DNA of 64,000 bases, taken from positions 919,001 through 983,000 of the forward strand of contig JAINUG010000207.1 of assembly GCA_029706075.1 (NCBI GenBank). Reading direction: 5' to 3'. The translations under genes were made by a program, and so were the position numbers. Below, in pieces: positions 1 to 11,691 of the stretch (the stretch's first letter is position 1; every line of letters begins with the position of its first letter). Under the pieces are notes generated by a model, which saw only the letters and a program-made list of their open reading frames with translations, was not told the DNA's origin and did no database searches. The stretch is from Aldrovandia affinis (taxonomy: Eukaryota > Chordata > Actinopteri > Notacanthiformes > Halosauridae).

Positions 1-2916
1 ATATACTGAAAAGAGCCTGTAGCAAGACAAATTGCACATTTGCCATATCACATGACACCAGTACAACAGTGCACTGAATTCACAAACATCTGTTGTGCTG
101 TGACAGAGATAGTAACCTGGGACCTGCCGCTGTTATTCAAATGGAGCAGCGACATCGTGCGCTGTTCAGCGTGTTCTCTCTAGTGATTGGGTTCATTTGT
201 CTGTCCTTCTTCCCCCCCACCCCTTTATGTTCCATGGTTTCCCATAGGGGGTGCCTTATTCAGTAATAGTCCTAAAGATTATTTAAGGCCATATTGCATT
301 CCTGTTGGGGAACAAATGGTGAGAATCTTGAAATCCAGGCATGAAAAGGCTTTTTGAACCACTGCCAAAAAAAAAGACTACATTTTTACAAACTATCCTA
401 AATAGGTAAAGCAAACAGTAAAAGCATACAGTTTGATTCTGTAAACAAACATGCTGCATATTTTCTCTCATCCACTGCCTCTTGTCTCTCAGGCTTCTTG
501 TGTGATATATGCTGTTGTGATCGTATGCTTCCTGTCAGCTGTTGTTACAAAGTTAGCTCATCACTTGCTGCTAGCACCATCAACTGCCAGTAAGATCATT
601 AGCACATATATGCCAGGATATGCAAAATATGAACATCTAATATATGTTAAATTTGAGATCTATAGGAGATATAAGTGAAGATCTAGACTATAACCTAAGA
701 GAAAAAAATATGAGATAATTCTTATGACAAAATGTATCTCTTAAACAAGACACAGGCACTCTTATCTAATGACTTACAAGGCCACTTACAAGGCCATCCT
801 GTTTAGATAAATGACGTGAGCAACACGAACAGCAGAAGCCTACAGAACACGGAGCTGAAAAACAGTGCCACCAAGCAATCACACTCATCCTGTGTTACAG
901 TGAGGTGACGCAGTAACAGACCAGGTTTCATTCAGGGTTTGAAAGGATTGGGCACTCTGCTCCAGATGTAGAGCACATCCAGGAGCGGTGGTGAGGATGC
1001 CCACAGGACTGGCATTTAGCTGGGCAAATATCAAACGAAATCAGCTCAGTGCCAGGGCAGCCACAAATTAAGCTCCTCAGAGACGGAATCTGCACATCAA
1101 ATGAACTGATAACGTGCAAGATCACAGATTATATTTGAAAATAACGTCGGGAGCCACACGATTTAGGTCACAGTCGTTTTCGGTAAGCGGCTGCTTAGAG
1201 GAGGAAGGCCATGTTTATTCCTCCCCTTGCGGTGTCAACATGCCAAAGCTCCACCGGGGACACTCTACCTGCTCCTGGATTTTCGCCAGGGTTTTTTTTT
1301 GTCTCTCTTAGCATTTTCCAGCTTTCTTTCATGGCATCCTTCTTCAGCTGTGTCTGCATGAGCTATTTGTTTTGCTCCGTTCGGTGCTGTCGCCGATGCG
1401 CTGCAACTCCAGCTGCAAATGTCACCAAGCTGTAATGACCCAGTTTTCACATTGACCTAAAAAGGAGAATGACCGTCCCTCCAAATTGGGCGCGAAGAAT
1501 TGTTCATTGGCCCACTGCTCTTAATGCATAGGTGTGGTGCAGTTTCGAGGGAACTGAGCTTCAAACCAGAAGATTGGAGGATCGGGTCCTAAATAACACA
1601 AGACACCCTATATGTCTGATAATCAAAATAATAATGAAATAATGTCATGTCAGCCTGAGGAGGTTACTGAACCTGTTTAAATGGGCTCTCCTTTAAAACA
1701 CAAATGAGTGAATCAACCTTCTTATGCTCATATCACTCAACGGTAATATTGAATATGTGTACTGTACTGTAGTGCCCCTTGTGTTCTCTGTTGGCACAAG
1801 TTGTCAGCTCTTCACTGTTGGCGTGTTTTGACTGGAGCATGACTAACCATCTGTTACCCAGCTATTCTCTTGGCTTTACCGTGTCTTGGAGACATGGGGA
1901 TGGATGAGTGGCTCCCCTCTGTGTGTTCCCACTGTCAGTGTGCCGTACAGGGAAAGGCTGCAAGGGCCCATCTTTTTGTGGCTGCCATTTTGAAGTCTGA
2001 AGAGAGCCCTTGTTCAGTGGCGTTCTAAGAATTTGTAACTGCCTTTTGTGGCGCTTTTCTGACAGGGCTGCTGAAACGACCTCCTGTAATAAAGTCAGCA
2101 GGACAGATGAAGGCTTATTGCTATTCATGCACCCTGAGCAAGTAGCAGTGTCCTTTCGTTTTTTTGGGCAGGTTAAAGATGGGCGGGGTTAGTCTCATTG
2201 AAGACTGAGGGGTGGTGACGTGGTTATTATTTGAGTACTGTGGGGAATCGAGAGTAGGAAGTCCCCCTCCCCTCCCTTAGTCGCAAACGCCTCCCAGAAA
2301 TCCTTCAGCTGTTTAAAATCAGATGGAAAGTGATTTGACTGCTTCACCCCTGGGTCATAATCTGCCTGTTTGTTTTTTGACAGTAATGTCTCTTGGATCG
2401 TTTTTGAACAACCACACGAGGAATCATGAATGTTTCAGCCATGTCCTTTTCAGCCCTTTCCCTTTCAATATGTTCCATTCAAGTGTCATATGCTTTGTAT
2501 GTTGGGAATACTGAATCCTGGGTTCAGTTTGCAAGAAACCCTATTGATTGTTTTCCTTTGAATTCCCTTTGAATTTCATAAATGTAATGCATCCTTTAAA
2601 AAAACAGGTTTGTGGTTATCATTGATGTTTTCCAGAATCAATATAGGAGCTTTAAGGTGTCGAGTGCAAGACTGAAATGAATACATTTTATACATAAAAT
2701 AAATAAAGCATTCCACCAACATTCTTATCAGCCATCGCTATGTGTGGTTATCCTTTTCCATATCGATATATTTAACATGTTTAAGCTCACAACACAACAC
2801 AATGCATGATGAATGCAGCAAGTTACAAACATTCTTTCCAGGTGCAAAGCGGGATAGGGTTTGAACTGACGTCCTTTGCCTTCTCTCTCCCATTCTCTCT
2901 CCGTCCTTCCCTGCAG
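1..2916 (+). other. grm8 intron (3' part)
   Basis: This stretch lies upstream of the transmembrane-7 exon and ends in a pyrimidine-rich tract and CAG acceptor at 2911-2916. No receptor exon is visible in it: the large exon for the rest of the seven-transmembrane domain is not in the window. I therefore read it as intron. Short ORFs on both strands look random in composition. A tRNA-like decayed stretch near 1540-1595 is too degraded to call. Confidence 0.75.
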
Positions 2917-3163
2917 ATGTACATCCAGACCACCACCCTGACAGTCTCCCTGAGCCTCAGTGCCTCAGTGTCCCTGGGGATGCTCTACATGCCCAAGGTT
3001 TACATCATCATATTCCACCCAGAGCAGAACGTCCCCAAGCGCAAGCGCAGCTTCAAGGCCATCGTCACCGCCGCCACCATGACCAGCAAGCTGACTCAGA
3101 AGGGCACCGACCGCCCCAACGGGGAGGTGAAGACCGAGCTCTGTGAGAGTATGGAGACTAACA
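2917..3163 (+). CDS. grm8: Metabotropic glutamate receptor 8, penultimate coding exon (TM7 and proximal C-tail)
   Basis: The exon encodes the end of a class C GPCR for glutamate, a presynaptic Gi/o-coupled group III receptor in neuronal membranes. It opens at ATG TAC after an acceptor CAG (2914-2916) in phase 0. It covers transmembrane helix 7 with the group signature [17 protein letters not shown], then a basic stretch (PKRKRSFKA) at the start of the cytoplasmic tail, where group III receptors bind calmodulin and G-protein beta-gamma. The phrases [13 protein letters not shown] and METN match mGluR8 better than mGluR4 or mGluR7. The donor is A|GTGAGT at 3163/3164, leaving phase 1. The length, 247 bp, suits this exon class. 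Teleosts may carry two grm8 copies (a and b); I cannot tell which this is. Confidence 0.93.
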
Positions 3164-4891
3164 GTGAGTACGTCCACGCCATCCCTCCTCTTTCTCCCCT
3201 GCCCCAGGCCCCCACCCTGTAGTGACTACCCTGACCCATTCCCAGACCCCCCAGCCCTCAGTGACCTAGTAGGGCTGACTCTCTGAGTACGGATGTGTGA
3301 TCAAAGTAGAGGAGAGCAGCCATGAATAATCAATCCGCACGGCCATGGAGTGAGCTGCCTGAAGAAGTTGAAACTGAGCTGCATGCTTTTCAAAATTGTT
3401 TTAAATTTGCAGATAAGGTCACTTCCATTGCCTTTTTTCTACCATTTCATTTATATTGAGTGGCACTTCATCGTTTATCTCAAAATGATGTGCACGCGCC
3501 TACTGAGCCCAGTAAAATGTGTGATTGTTTACTTTTGGCTGCTCTCATCTCTTTGATGGCTTGATTGTGTCTCCATGGCTGTCTTTTTCCTTCCGCTCCC
3601 TGGTTCAGCCATTTTTTACACTACATCAGAAGGTCAAAGCCAGCGATACGTAATTTGTGATGCTAAATCCATAAGAGCCATTCGATTCAATCATGTAATA
3701 ACTTTATCAGTCCAAACTGTTTTAACAGTTTGTTTTTTTATGCTCGCTAGATTCTTGAGCCCTAATTTTAGTGCCTAATGGAAACCAGGCTGTTGAGTAA
3801 ACTGCAGGCAAAGAGTTTCAGGGGAGGTAGACCATGTGATCAGAGTTAGGATCTTATTACTGAATAAAGAAACAATAGCATTGAGAGGAACAGGTGACTC
3901 ATAGGTGTGAAGATTACCACTTTTCACACTTCATTAAACACAATGAAGGCTGAGACCATGCAACATTCTGTTCACATTTTAAGAACTATTATTATAAAGA
4001 CAAAGATAGAAATTAAATAAAAAAATGATTCAGCATCTAAAGATGATCCGATAATAGTTGGTGTGTTCATTTATAGGGAAATTAAAAATGTCTCGAAATG
4101 TGATATAATACACACGTGTACATAGAATATACAAATATGCATTAAATAAAGAGAGATGTTTTGAAAATGTTAAATCCTGCTTTCTCATCACCCAAGACTA
4201 GTAGATTTAATAGCATTTTCAAAGTACTGTAATTAAGTAAAGTTCTAATTGGTTCAAGGTGCATTTGCTCACTTTCAGACATGAAAGCACAATTCTGTCT
4301 GTCAGCAGTTAGGTTATAGAACTTTATGGAGGCCAATATTAATTTATTTACTCATTATGTTTCTGCTGACTGCACTTTCATAATCCATTTTTTTAATCAA
4401 TACATGTTAGTGATATTTATATAAATGTCTTGGTGCAATTGTTTTGTGTACATTCACAAACTTGTTGTAAGCATAAGTCTACAGTTGTATTTTTGTTCCT
4501 GGACACAGAAGTGTTTAGATATTTTTATTCCCTTCAAAATGCTTTCTCATTCTCTTTCAAGAACACAATGCCCTACAATCTAACCTGAGTTTGTGCCATT
4601 CATTTGAGACTGCTGTGATTTTCTAGTTTGAACCAAAATTATTATTATAATTAGTGTTTGTTGTAGTTGTACTGTAATTTAAATATAAAATGACACCAGT
4701 CTCAAACATAAGAACTCAAAGTGATAAGACTTTCAAGTTTTTAGTCTTTCAGCAGAAAGGGTAGATGTTGACAGACATTCAAGAGGAATAAGATTATCAA
4801 CAATTGCAGTTTCCATGAAGCAACTAAAAACATATAGTAGGTCTTGAACTAAATGGAAAAACATGCTCTAATATTCTTTTCCTTTTACCAG
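3164..4891 (+). other. grm8 last intron
   Basis: The intron starts GTGAGT and ends TTTTACCAG, and its removal joins phase 1 to phase 1 so that a Thr codon is split. Reading through the donor instead adds 19 residues and stops at 3220-3222, a possible retained-intron tail. The rest is A+T-rich with no recognisable exon or repeat. Mammalian GRM8 has an alternative 3' exon (mGluR8b); I could not identify one here. Confidence 0.85.
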
Positions 4892-4941
4892 CTTCATCGA
4901 CCAAGACGACTTATGTCAGCTATAGCAATCATGCAAATTGA
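4892..4941 (+). CDS. grm8: Metabotropic glutamate receptor 8, terminal coding exon
   Basis: After the acceptor at 4890-4891, the two bases CT complete the split Thr codon, and the frame reads SSTKTTYVSYSNHAN before TGA at 4939-4941. This is the distal tail of the mGluR8a isoform, which in mammals ends in SYSNHSI. The tail of group III receptors is a PDZ ligand (for example for PICK1 with mGluR7) that places the receptor at presynaptic sites. The final residue here is Asn (AAT), where mammalian relatives have Ile. That would remove the hydrophobic end residue PDZ domains need. The splice phases and similarity leave little doubt that the exon is real; the last codon deserves checking. Confidence 0.93.
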
Positions 4942-5610
4942 GGAGAAGTGCTGGAAAAGACTGCTGAGGTGCTCCTGTCTACAGACACTGATCTGTCATG
5001 TTCAGAGACCCTGGGGACCTCCTGCAGGCACCCAAGCATGAGACATTTGTATTGTTCCGTTTCAAACCGGCTACCGGGAATGAGTGGGGGTGGTGGGGGA
5101 AATCGTCTCAAAGAATGCGCCTGTGTTTTTAGCATTCTGAGCACCCTGCTGCGAATAGACGAAACGAAACAAAAAACTGCCGTGGGAGAGACGCAAATGA
5201 AACCGTTTAAAACACTTAAACAAGACACTAAGGGGGTGGGGTGGGTTGGGGTGGGGGAGAGTAAAAAAAAGAGCAATGAAGAAAAAAACATAACTTATTG
5301 AAAAGAGAAAAAATATATAAATAAAAACAGAGTCAACCATGTTTGTTGTTATTCTACTTGTAAGTATTTTTGTGGTTGTGAAGATTTTTCATTCTTGTTC
5401 CACTTTGTCCGACCTGCATAACGAGATGAGTTTGTCTCTTGTATTGGCTAACTGGATTGTAGCCTTGGGTTGTGAATCTGTAAATGCAATGGTTGAAGCA
5501 TGCCAATTTTATACAAATAATTTATTTATAATAAAGGAATGTTTTGCAAATGTTTAGCATTGTTGGCTGTGCATTTAAAAACAAATAAAGTGCAGGATTA
5601 CCAAAAGGCG
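4942..5610 (+). other. grm8: grm8 3' untranslated region (inferred end)
   Basis: The sequence follows the grm8 stop codon and runs to two AATAAA signals. It contains a G-rich stretch near 5230-5260. Overlapping ORFs of up to 120 codons on both strands (about 4929-5340) show no family likeness and lie across the coding end and UTR, so I treat them as chance. Confidence 0.6.
5530..5589 (+). terminator. Polyadenylation signals of grm8
   Basis: Canonical AATAAA hexamers lie at 5530-5535 and 5584-5589. Cleavage after the second would fall near 5600-5610. Further A+T-rich variants downstream mean longer UTR forms cannot be excluded. Confidence 0.55.
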
Positions 5611-8600
5611 ACGAACTGAGGTGTTATACAGAACATGATGTTTTATAGAAGGTTTTATACCGTGCCTTTTTCATTTCGTAATGAATACCATTGTCTCATT
5701 AGGCCAGCTACTGGACAATGTTAATATGCAAAACATAGATCTGTATTTTTTACAATATTTTTCCTTTCTTTCATTTTGTTCTACACACTTTACCTGAGGG
5801 ATTTATTTATTTATTTAAATGAACTATTGCAGAGATGCAAGAGCAAATCTCTTGAATCCATAGCACATTCTAGTCGATGGTTTTGCACATTAGTCATGCG
5901 TATTCATTGACCCAACAAAGCAACATAATTCAAACATAGCCTTGATCGGTATTTTGATTTCCTTTCAAAAGCATTCCTTGTGCAGAAGAGCTGCCAGCAA
6001 AGTGGAAGGGCCAGTAGAATTTCCCTTTAACGAGTTGTTTGCACATCTGACCTATATAGATGCATCAAATCTGAAGAGCATTCAACTGCATCTATGCAGT
6101 CTTTGTGACCGGACAGAAGGGACTGATCGATAGAGCTGCAAGTGGAGGTCTGTCAACCATGTAATGAACGTGAAAATAAAAAATAAAAATGCAAGGGAAG
6201 TATTTGAGTGACATACATCCTAAGCAGTTATATGTGTGTACCCCACTCCCCCCTCCTCCAGAAGCTCTACAAATCACAAAGCTGCAGAGTAAAACAACAG
6301 TTTCAAAATGTAATCAATCAGTCAATTAATCAATCATTCAATTGGTCAGATCTTAACTTAATATAGCGCTGTAGCATTTTAATTATCACGGAGTACATTG
6401 CGGAGAGGCGATGGAATTTTCTATAGCTATAGCACAAAAAATGGAATGGAATGGAAGAAGAGCGATGATACAATCACAAATAGAGGACAGCTTACACTAA
6501 CTAAAAATTATCGTTTTGAATTTGGTGAGGTGAAATTTTCCAGCCATGCTGGTTTGAAAATAAAGTTGGTCTGATGCAATACATGTACCTTACTCTTATA
6601 AATGATTTGGGTTTTAAGAGGATGAAAAAAATAAATAATAATTGGGTTGTTGTTAGATCATGTATCATTTAGTACAGGACTTGTGGTCACAGTGGCAAAT
6701 GAAATCAGTTGGCTGCTGCAAAGTTTTCTGTTGGAAAATCATACATCTATCACTTTCTCTGCACGTGCATCTCACATATTGTTCATTTGAATGACAATGA
6801 AATGCATAATGCACAAAGCTGTATTATTTGCATAATTATGTTAATCAATGAGAGATAGTTTTGATTAAGACATCAGAAAACACTTTTTTTCTCTCTGGAT
6901 GGAACCCAGTGCATTCACAACCCAAACTCACCGTGCATCGGTAGCTTGCGAAAATAAGGGTGTGATATTAATCCCAGTTATCTCAAACATGCTAATTAAA
7001 TCATTCAAACACTGTCAGTGTGAGAGCATCTATTCTCATGTTAATGGCCTCTCTTCAAATTTGAATTACAAGTGTGTCAGAGCTGGAGCAGTGAAGCAGG
7101 TGGTCCTCTTTCCATGGACTGGCTTTGAAGGATGCGGTTGCCATGACGGCCAGCCAGATGTTCCAGAACCTTGGCCTGTAAAGATTGTTCTATTGGATAA
7201 TGTGACCACCATACCTCTAAAGAGATGCATTATTATTCTAACTGCCCACTGGCTATTACATCAAAAAGGTAAATTGTTGTTCCTGCATCTGTGTCCATGT
7301 ATGTCAAGAATAGTCATCTTTACATTATTTTGTTTCTTTGGAAACATTTTGTTTGGTGGTCTGAAGAAAAAGGGGAATACATTTCAAACTTGCTTAGATT
7401 CATGACTTATTTTTAAGAACAATGTGCACTGCTATAATTTTGAGTCTGTGGCCTAGATTGCCACTTTCATTTGAGCACGGCTGATATTTACAGGAGCAAT
7501 GTGAGTTGAATTGTCCCTTGCCTTGTGTGTAAAACAGGTTTAAACCTGATATATTCTCCAGAATAAACATCATAATCATAAGACTGAATTAGATAAAATA
7601 TGTTAAAACAAGTCATTTTATATATACTGCAGTTTATACATTTTATATATCCTTACATCTAGCTAAATATATTTACATTACAAATGACAAATTTACCTTT
7701 GAACAGCATTACCCTTCCCTAAAATGATGGATAGTTGCCATAGCTGGAATAACTAAAAGCTGACCTGAAAAGGGGTGAGCTCTAACCCAAGGGTGAGAGT
7801 AAAAATGAGAAAAAAAACTGAAACAAGGCACTTACACAACCAGCCCAACAGGGGAACAAGAAAATGGGCTAAATTACCCAGGAGAGCTGCTGCCTCAGTG
7901 CGTCTGGTTGCTTCAATGGGCCAGCTCAGTCTCCATGTCTTGATTTGGCAGACGGGGGTTCCATCCCACCGCTCCTACAGTTCGGCTAATGTTGTGTTCC
8001 AGTTAATGTTACAAGGCAAAAAACAAAAGATCAGAGCCAAAAAATCCTGTCCCAAGTGAAGGAGAAATAAGGACCAGAAAAGCTCCAAATCTTTAAAACA
8101 AACAAATAAATACTACTCCTTCTCGCTAGCCGTCTCCCAAAGGATTCGATGGCTCTTAAACAGCTGGTCCAATCACCATGCTGTTGAACAGACAGCATGT
8201 TGTTGAATTTAAAACCATAAGGCAATACATCCACACAAAATCTCAGCCAGTAGCCGTCACTGTCGTGATACACTTTCAGATCTGAATGCTGGACATTACA
8301 GCTTCTCTCTCTTTCATTGACATAAAACCGCACGTTTTCATACAGGTGTTAAAACAAAAGGTAAAAGCGTGGTGTGTGATACATGACAGTGATGTGTATA
8401 TTGCGGTTATTGCTCAAGTATCAGATTATGATCCTTTACAATGGTATTTATTCGTGAGCAAATAGTTGTTCTCCAAGGTGACCTTCACAATTAACATTGC
8501 ACATATTATCCATTCATACATACAATAATGCATTTATATAATAGATACATATTATGTATATGATATTGTATTCTTACAATATCAGCTATTTAGATTGAGT

Positions 8601-8886
8601 ATTTTGTGCAACGGATATAGCAACAGTGTCTCGCCCAAGATTTAAACTACTTATTGGCCCATTTCCCACACCACTGTGCCACACAGCCACCCCCATTCAG
8701 TTGAAACTGATACCCCACTGCTGGAAAAACACATCTAATCTGTTGAAGAGGTGTTTACTGAGAAGGAAAAAAGAAGGATTAATTTCTTAAAGGTAATTCT
8801 GGAAAGAATCTTAAATCACACCAATCTTTTATGTTTAATGAGCCACAGAAAATGAGTGTGTCATTAATTAATTCCCCCCCAAAATG
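5611..8886. other. Gene-free, A+T-rich sequence downstream of grm8
   Basis: I see no exon, repeat family or RNA gene that I can support. The longest open frame (168 codons, 6899-7405 plus strand) has no recognisable domain and unremarkable composition. A GGGTTCCATCCC stretch near 7960 resembles a tRNA B box but lacks a tRNA fold. Confidence 0.5.
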
Positions 8887-8990
8887 TTTTGCTTACTTGG
8901 CATTCATTTGCCATACAACCCTGGAACTACTCCTCCCTGATGGCTGAAGCTAAGCAAGGCTGGACTTGGGTAGTATAATACTTCAGTTAG
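8887..8990 (+). repeat. 5S-rRNA-derived SINE head, decayed
   Basis: The stretch resembles the 5' half of vertebrate 5S rRNA, including GCCATACAACCCTGGA and GAAGCTAAGCAAGGCTGG, the latter corresponding to the internal promoter (A-box) region. It loses similarity after about 8980. This suits a SINE3-type (5S-derived) element and not a working 5S gene. It may once have been joined to the Deu-like tail about 1.3 kb downstream. Confidence 0.6.
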
Positions 8991-9710
8991 ACACCTGATT
9001 GATTGCTCTTGCCTCGTCGATTGCTCTGTACTACTCTGTACGGAGTCAAACTTGTTTGTTTACAGAAGTTTGTCTGTGTTGTGCTTTCGCTACTTATGAT
9101 TATTGGGATATTCATTGGTGTTATAATTCTAAGAAGGTAAGTGAATTTGCTCTTAAGGTTCTAAACTTCTGTTGCTGTTAGGGGACAAAGAAGGAATTTT
9201 CCACTTTCTCTTCTGTCTAGCAACGGCTAGTTGGTTAAACAGCTATCCGGTTACCAAATTTTATATAACATTGAGCTGACAAGTTTTTGGGGGGGATTTT
9301 CACCCTCTCAGGAGCGAATGTAACAGCAGGAAAATATTAGTTAGCTAGCTAGCTTGGCTTGTACTGGCAAAAAGGGAACTTAGCTAAGTTAGTTATATGG
9401 AGGTATTTATTGTCATTCCTGGTGTCTGCTCCTGACTGTTCAGAACCACCTCGATGTGATTTGTAATTGTATTGACTTGGTGCCTCTGTCTCAGCAGTAA
9501 TTTAATCAGATGCAGGGAGAGTTAGGTACATAGTTAGGGGATCAAATGATGCCAGTGCAATGTAAGTGTTGTGTTGCTGGAAGGAGACTTCCAGGGGGCT
9601 TCTGTCTGTGACCATTGTCAGCTTGTAGAGCATCTCAAGAACAAAATTCTTGACCTTGAATTTTGTTCTTGACCAGCTCGACTAGACTTGATTGTCCTAT
9701 AGAATTTGTA
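8991..9710. other. Unique sequence, nothing recognised
   Basis: A+T-rich sequence with a short TAGC-type run near 9340-9355. An imperfect inverted pair, around ACAAAATTCTTGACC and its reverse (9640-9675), could form a small hairpin. No gene or element is identified. Confidence 0.4.
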
Positions 9711-9890
9711 GCGTTCCATTTACATTTACGGCATTTAGCGACTTACACAGTATACATTTCTTTACATACAATCCATTTATACAGCTGAAAATTTTACTGA
9801 AGCAATTCAGGTTAAGTACCTTGCTCAAGGGTACAACGGCAGTGACCCCACCTGGGTTCCTTAACCATTATGCTAACACTGCCGCCTAGT
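9711..9890 (+). repeat. Widespread fish interspersed repeat (ACATTTACGGCATTTAG type)
   Basis: The block runs from a TTTACATTTACGGCATTTAG start through GGTTAAGTACCTTGCTCAAG to a CATTATGCTAACACTGCCGC end. This order is typical of an abundant teleost repeat. A diverged relative lies at 54,698-54,900. I do not assign it to a transposon class. Confidence 0.7.
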
Positions 9891-10115
9891 TCCAGGAACT
9901 GATTAGTACGCCCTTTAGATTGTTAGCTCACATGCTGAAGCTGGGAAGGGGGGGAGTCTCCAGAGCAGGAAGGGAGAGATAGTTGGGTGATGGTAGGGTG
10001 TAAGTGTAGAAAAGGGCATGCACATGCAGGGGCAGCATCTTCAGAGTTTGTGGTGTGCAACTAATTCCAACCATTGCAGGAAGAGGATCTGATGCAGTGG
10101 ACAGGGATGGATATA

Positions 10116-10268
10116 ATCATTATGTATTCTTATGTTCTTATGAGACATCCTGGGAAAACTAAGTTGTTGTTGGAAGTGGTGGGCCAGAAGGGGGCAGGCT
10201 TCCCTCTGGACCAAGCAAAAAAACAATGCCCCAGAGCAGTGTACCAGAACATAAGAATACATAATGAT
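10116..10268. repeat. Fold-back repeat with 22-nt perfect arms
   Basis: The arm at 10116-10137 (core TTATGTATTCTTATGTTC) is repeated in inverse orientation at 10247-10268, with about 110 nt between. It could be a small MITE or two head-to-head ends of one repeat. The right arm runs directly into a Deu-like SINE tail. Confidence 0.65.
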
Positions 10269-10665
10269 GAGAACAGGCCGTTCGGCTATCTAAACTAGTG
10301 TAGGTACTGTAGGGTAGTCTTTCAGATGAGATGTTGAATTGAGGTCCTGACACATTGCGTCATTAAAGACCCCAAGGCATTCATCACAAAGTAAAAGATT
10401 TTCTTTCAAAATTTTCTCTGTTCTAGAAAAAGTCTCAACCTGTATCTTGCTGGTCTCCAATCATCCCCCAGTTTAGTTGGTGCAATTATCTGCCCCTATA
10501 CCACAGGTTTATTGGCTTAATAATCTGTCACTTTCCACCTTGTGTGTGGTGATTGTCCTCGCACAGAATGGCTCCTGTGCATCACCCAGATGGGTGCTAT
10601 GCATTGAGATGAGGTTCCCCATTAATTGTACAGTGCACCTAAAGGAGCTACATTAATGCAATATT
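10269..10665 (+). repeat. Deu-domain SINE tail (SINE3/AmnSINE-like), diverged
   Basis: The block contains GATGAGATGTTGAATTGAGG, GTCATTAAAGACCCCA, a later CACCCAGATGGGTGCTATGC and an end resembling GGAGCTACATTAATGCAA. Their order is that of fish 5S-Deu-L2 SINEs. The expected 5S head is not attached here but a 5S-like piece lies at 8887-8990. Confidence 0.6.
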
Positions 10666-11361
10666 TTTTGTTTTTAATTTAATGTTCATATTAATAACAA
10701 TAATAATATATTATAATTATGAAATTCATATTTTTATGTGGTAGTACTGGAATGTAAATCATTAGAAGCCTGTTCAAATGTTTGAAGGAACAACAAGATT
10801 TTCAAGAATGATCATTTATGAAGTTCCCTGCATATACGAAAAGTGTAGTAAATAGTTTAAAACAAAAGTTTTCTCCATCACACAGTATTTACAAATAGGC
10901 CAATGTACACTCCATTTTTCCAGTTTCTGAGAGATTTTGGGATAGTCACACTAAAGCCCAGAGGGAGATCAGTTTTGCATCTTTGATCCTAATAAGATTT
11001 ACCAAGACTGAAAATGTGAAAAATTATATGTAGCACCTCCACATTCTCAACAGTCAATTGTTTTGGCCATCAAAGAGGACAGCACTCCCCAGAGGACCAG
11101 GGAGACAGAGAGAGATGGGGGGCAGCGATACACATCTTTAGGACTGGGATTGGAAAAGAGAAAAATATAACAGCAATACTACAGAGAAGTCTGAAATCTT
11201 GACACCCGTTGGTCTATGCATAGTCGAATGAAAACAAACAGACGCTTAAGGAAATGTGTGGGCCATATCCAATTGTTTTCCTACATTAAAAACTTGTCAA
11301 AATAAACATACAGTATATACTCCATCATATTTTCAGTTATGCTACAAGTAACTACTAAAAT
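10666..11361. other. Unique A+T-rich sequence
   Basis: No gene or repeat family is recognised. There is an A+T-rich run with ATTATAATTAT elements near 10690-10725. Confidence 0.4.
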
Positions 11362-11369
11362 AATGGAAA

Positions 11370-11691
11370 TGGCGGTCTAACGCACCACACTTTGGCTGGT
11401 CCGGTGCGGTGTGCGCTGCCTGTCAGGAACGCGGTTCAAAACCCGCGTCTCTACCAGACCGGCCCTGGTCGTCAGCCTGAGCTCGGGTCCGCCGAGAAGC
11501 ACGGAAAGGGAGTCTCCAGAACATGGGTGGGTGGGCGAGCTCCGTTTTGGAGGAAAAGCGGAGGTCGCTGCCCACGGAGAATTGACTTGCCTTGAGTAGT
11601 CGAGCGAAGAACCCATGTGGCGAGGGTTAATTGAAATAAATAGAGGGTGCAATTGGCTACCAAATTGGGAGAAAAACGGGAAAAAAATCTA
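11370..11691 (+). mobile_element. tRNA-derived SINE with 8-bp target duplication
   Basis: The 322-bp insert is flanked by AATGGAAA at 11362-11369 and 11692-11699. It holds a pol III B box, GGTTCAAAACC (11433-11443), inside a GC-rich arm, as in tRNA-derived SINEs. It ends in the fish SINE tail type with GGCTACCAAATTGGGAG and an A-rich run. Pol III would transcribe it and a LINE would supply reverse transcription. ORFs here on both strands come from its GC content and are not genes. It is inserted at the edge of the Tc1-like remnant that follows. Confidence 0.8.

Noticed and set aside
2965..3177. 70-codon minus-strand frame over the grm8 exon
   Set aside because: It is the shadow of a conserved coding exon with matching splice sites on the plus strand.
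4929..5340. Overlapping frames of 89-120 codons on both strands near the grm8 stop
   Set aside because: They overlap the end of grm8 and its UTR, are low-complexity (Phe/Pro or Lys-rich) and have no domain.
6899..7405. 168-codon plus-strand frame
   Set aside because: No domain, splice signals or family likeness; a frame this long is not surprising in 64 kb read six ways.
7895..7990. tRNA gene or SINE suggested by a GGGTTCCATCCC phrase
   Set aside because: No cloverleaf, A box or repeat border could be drawn.
8887..8990. Functional 5S rRNA gene
   Set aside because: Only the 5' half is similar, with many changes, and there is no T-run terminator in place.
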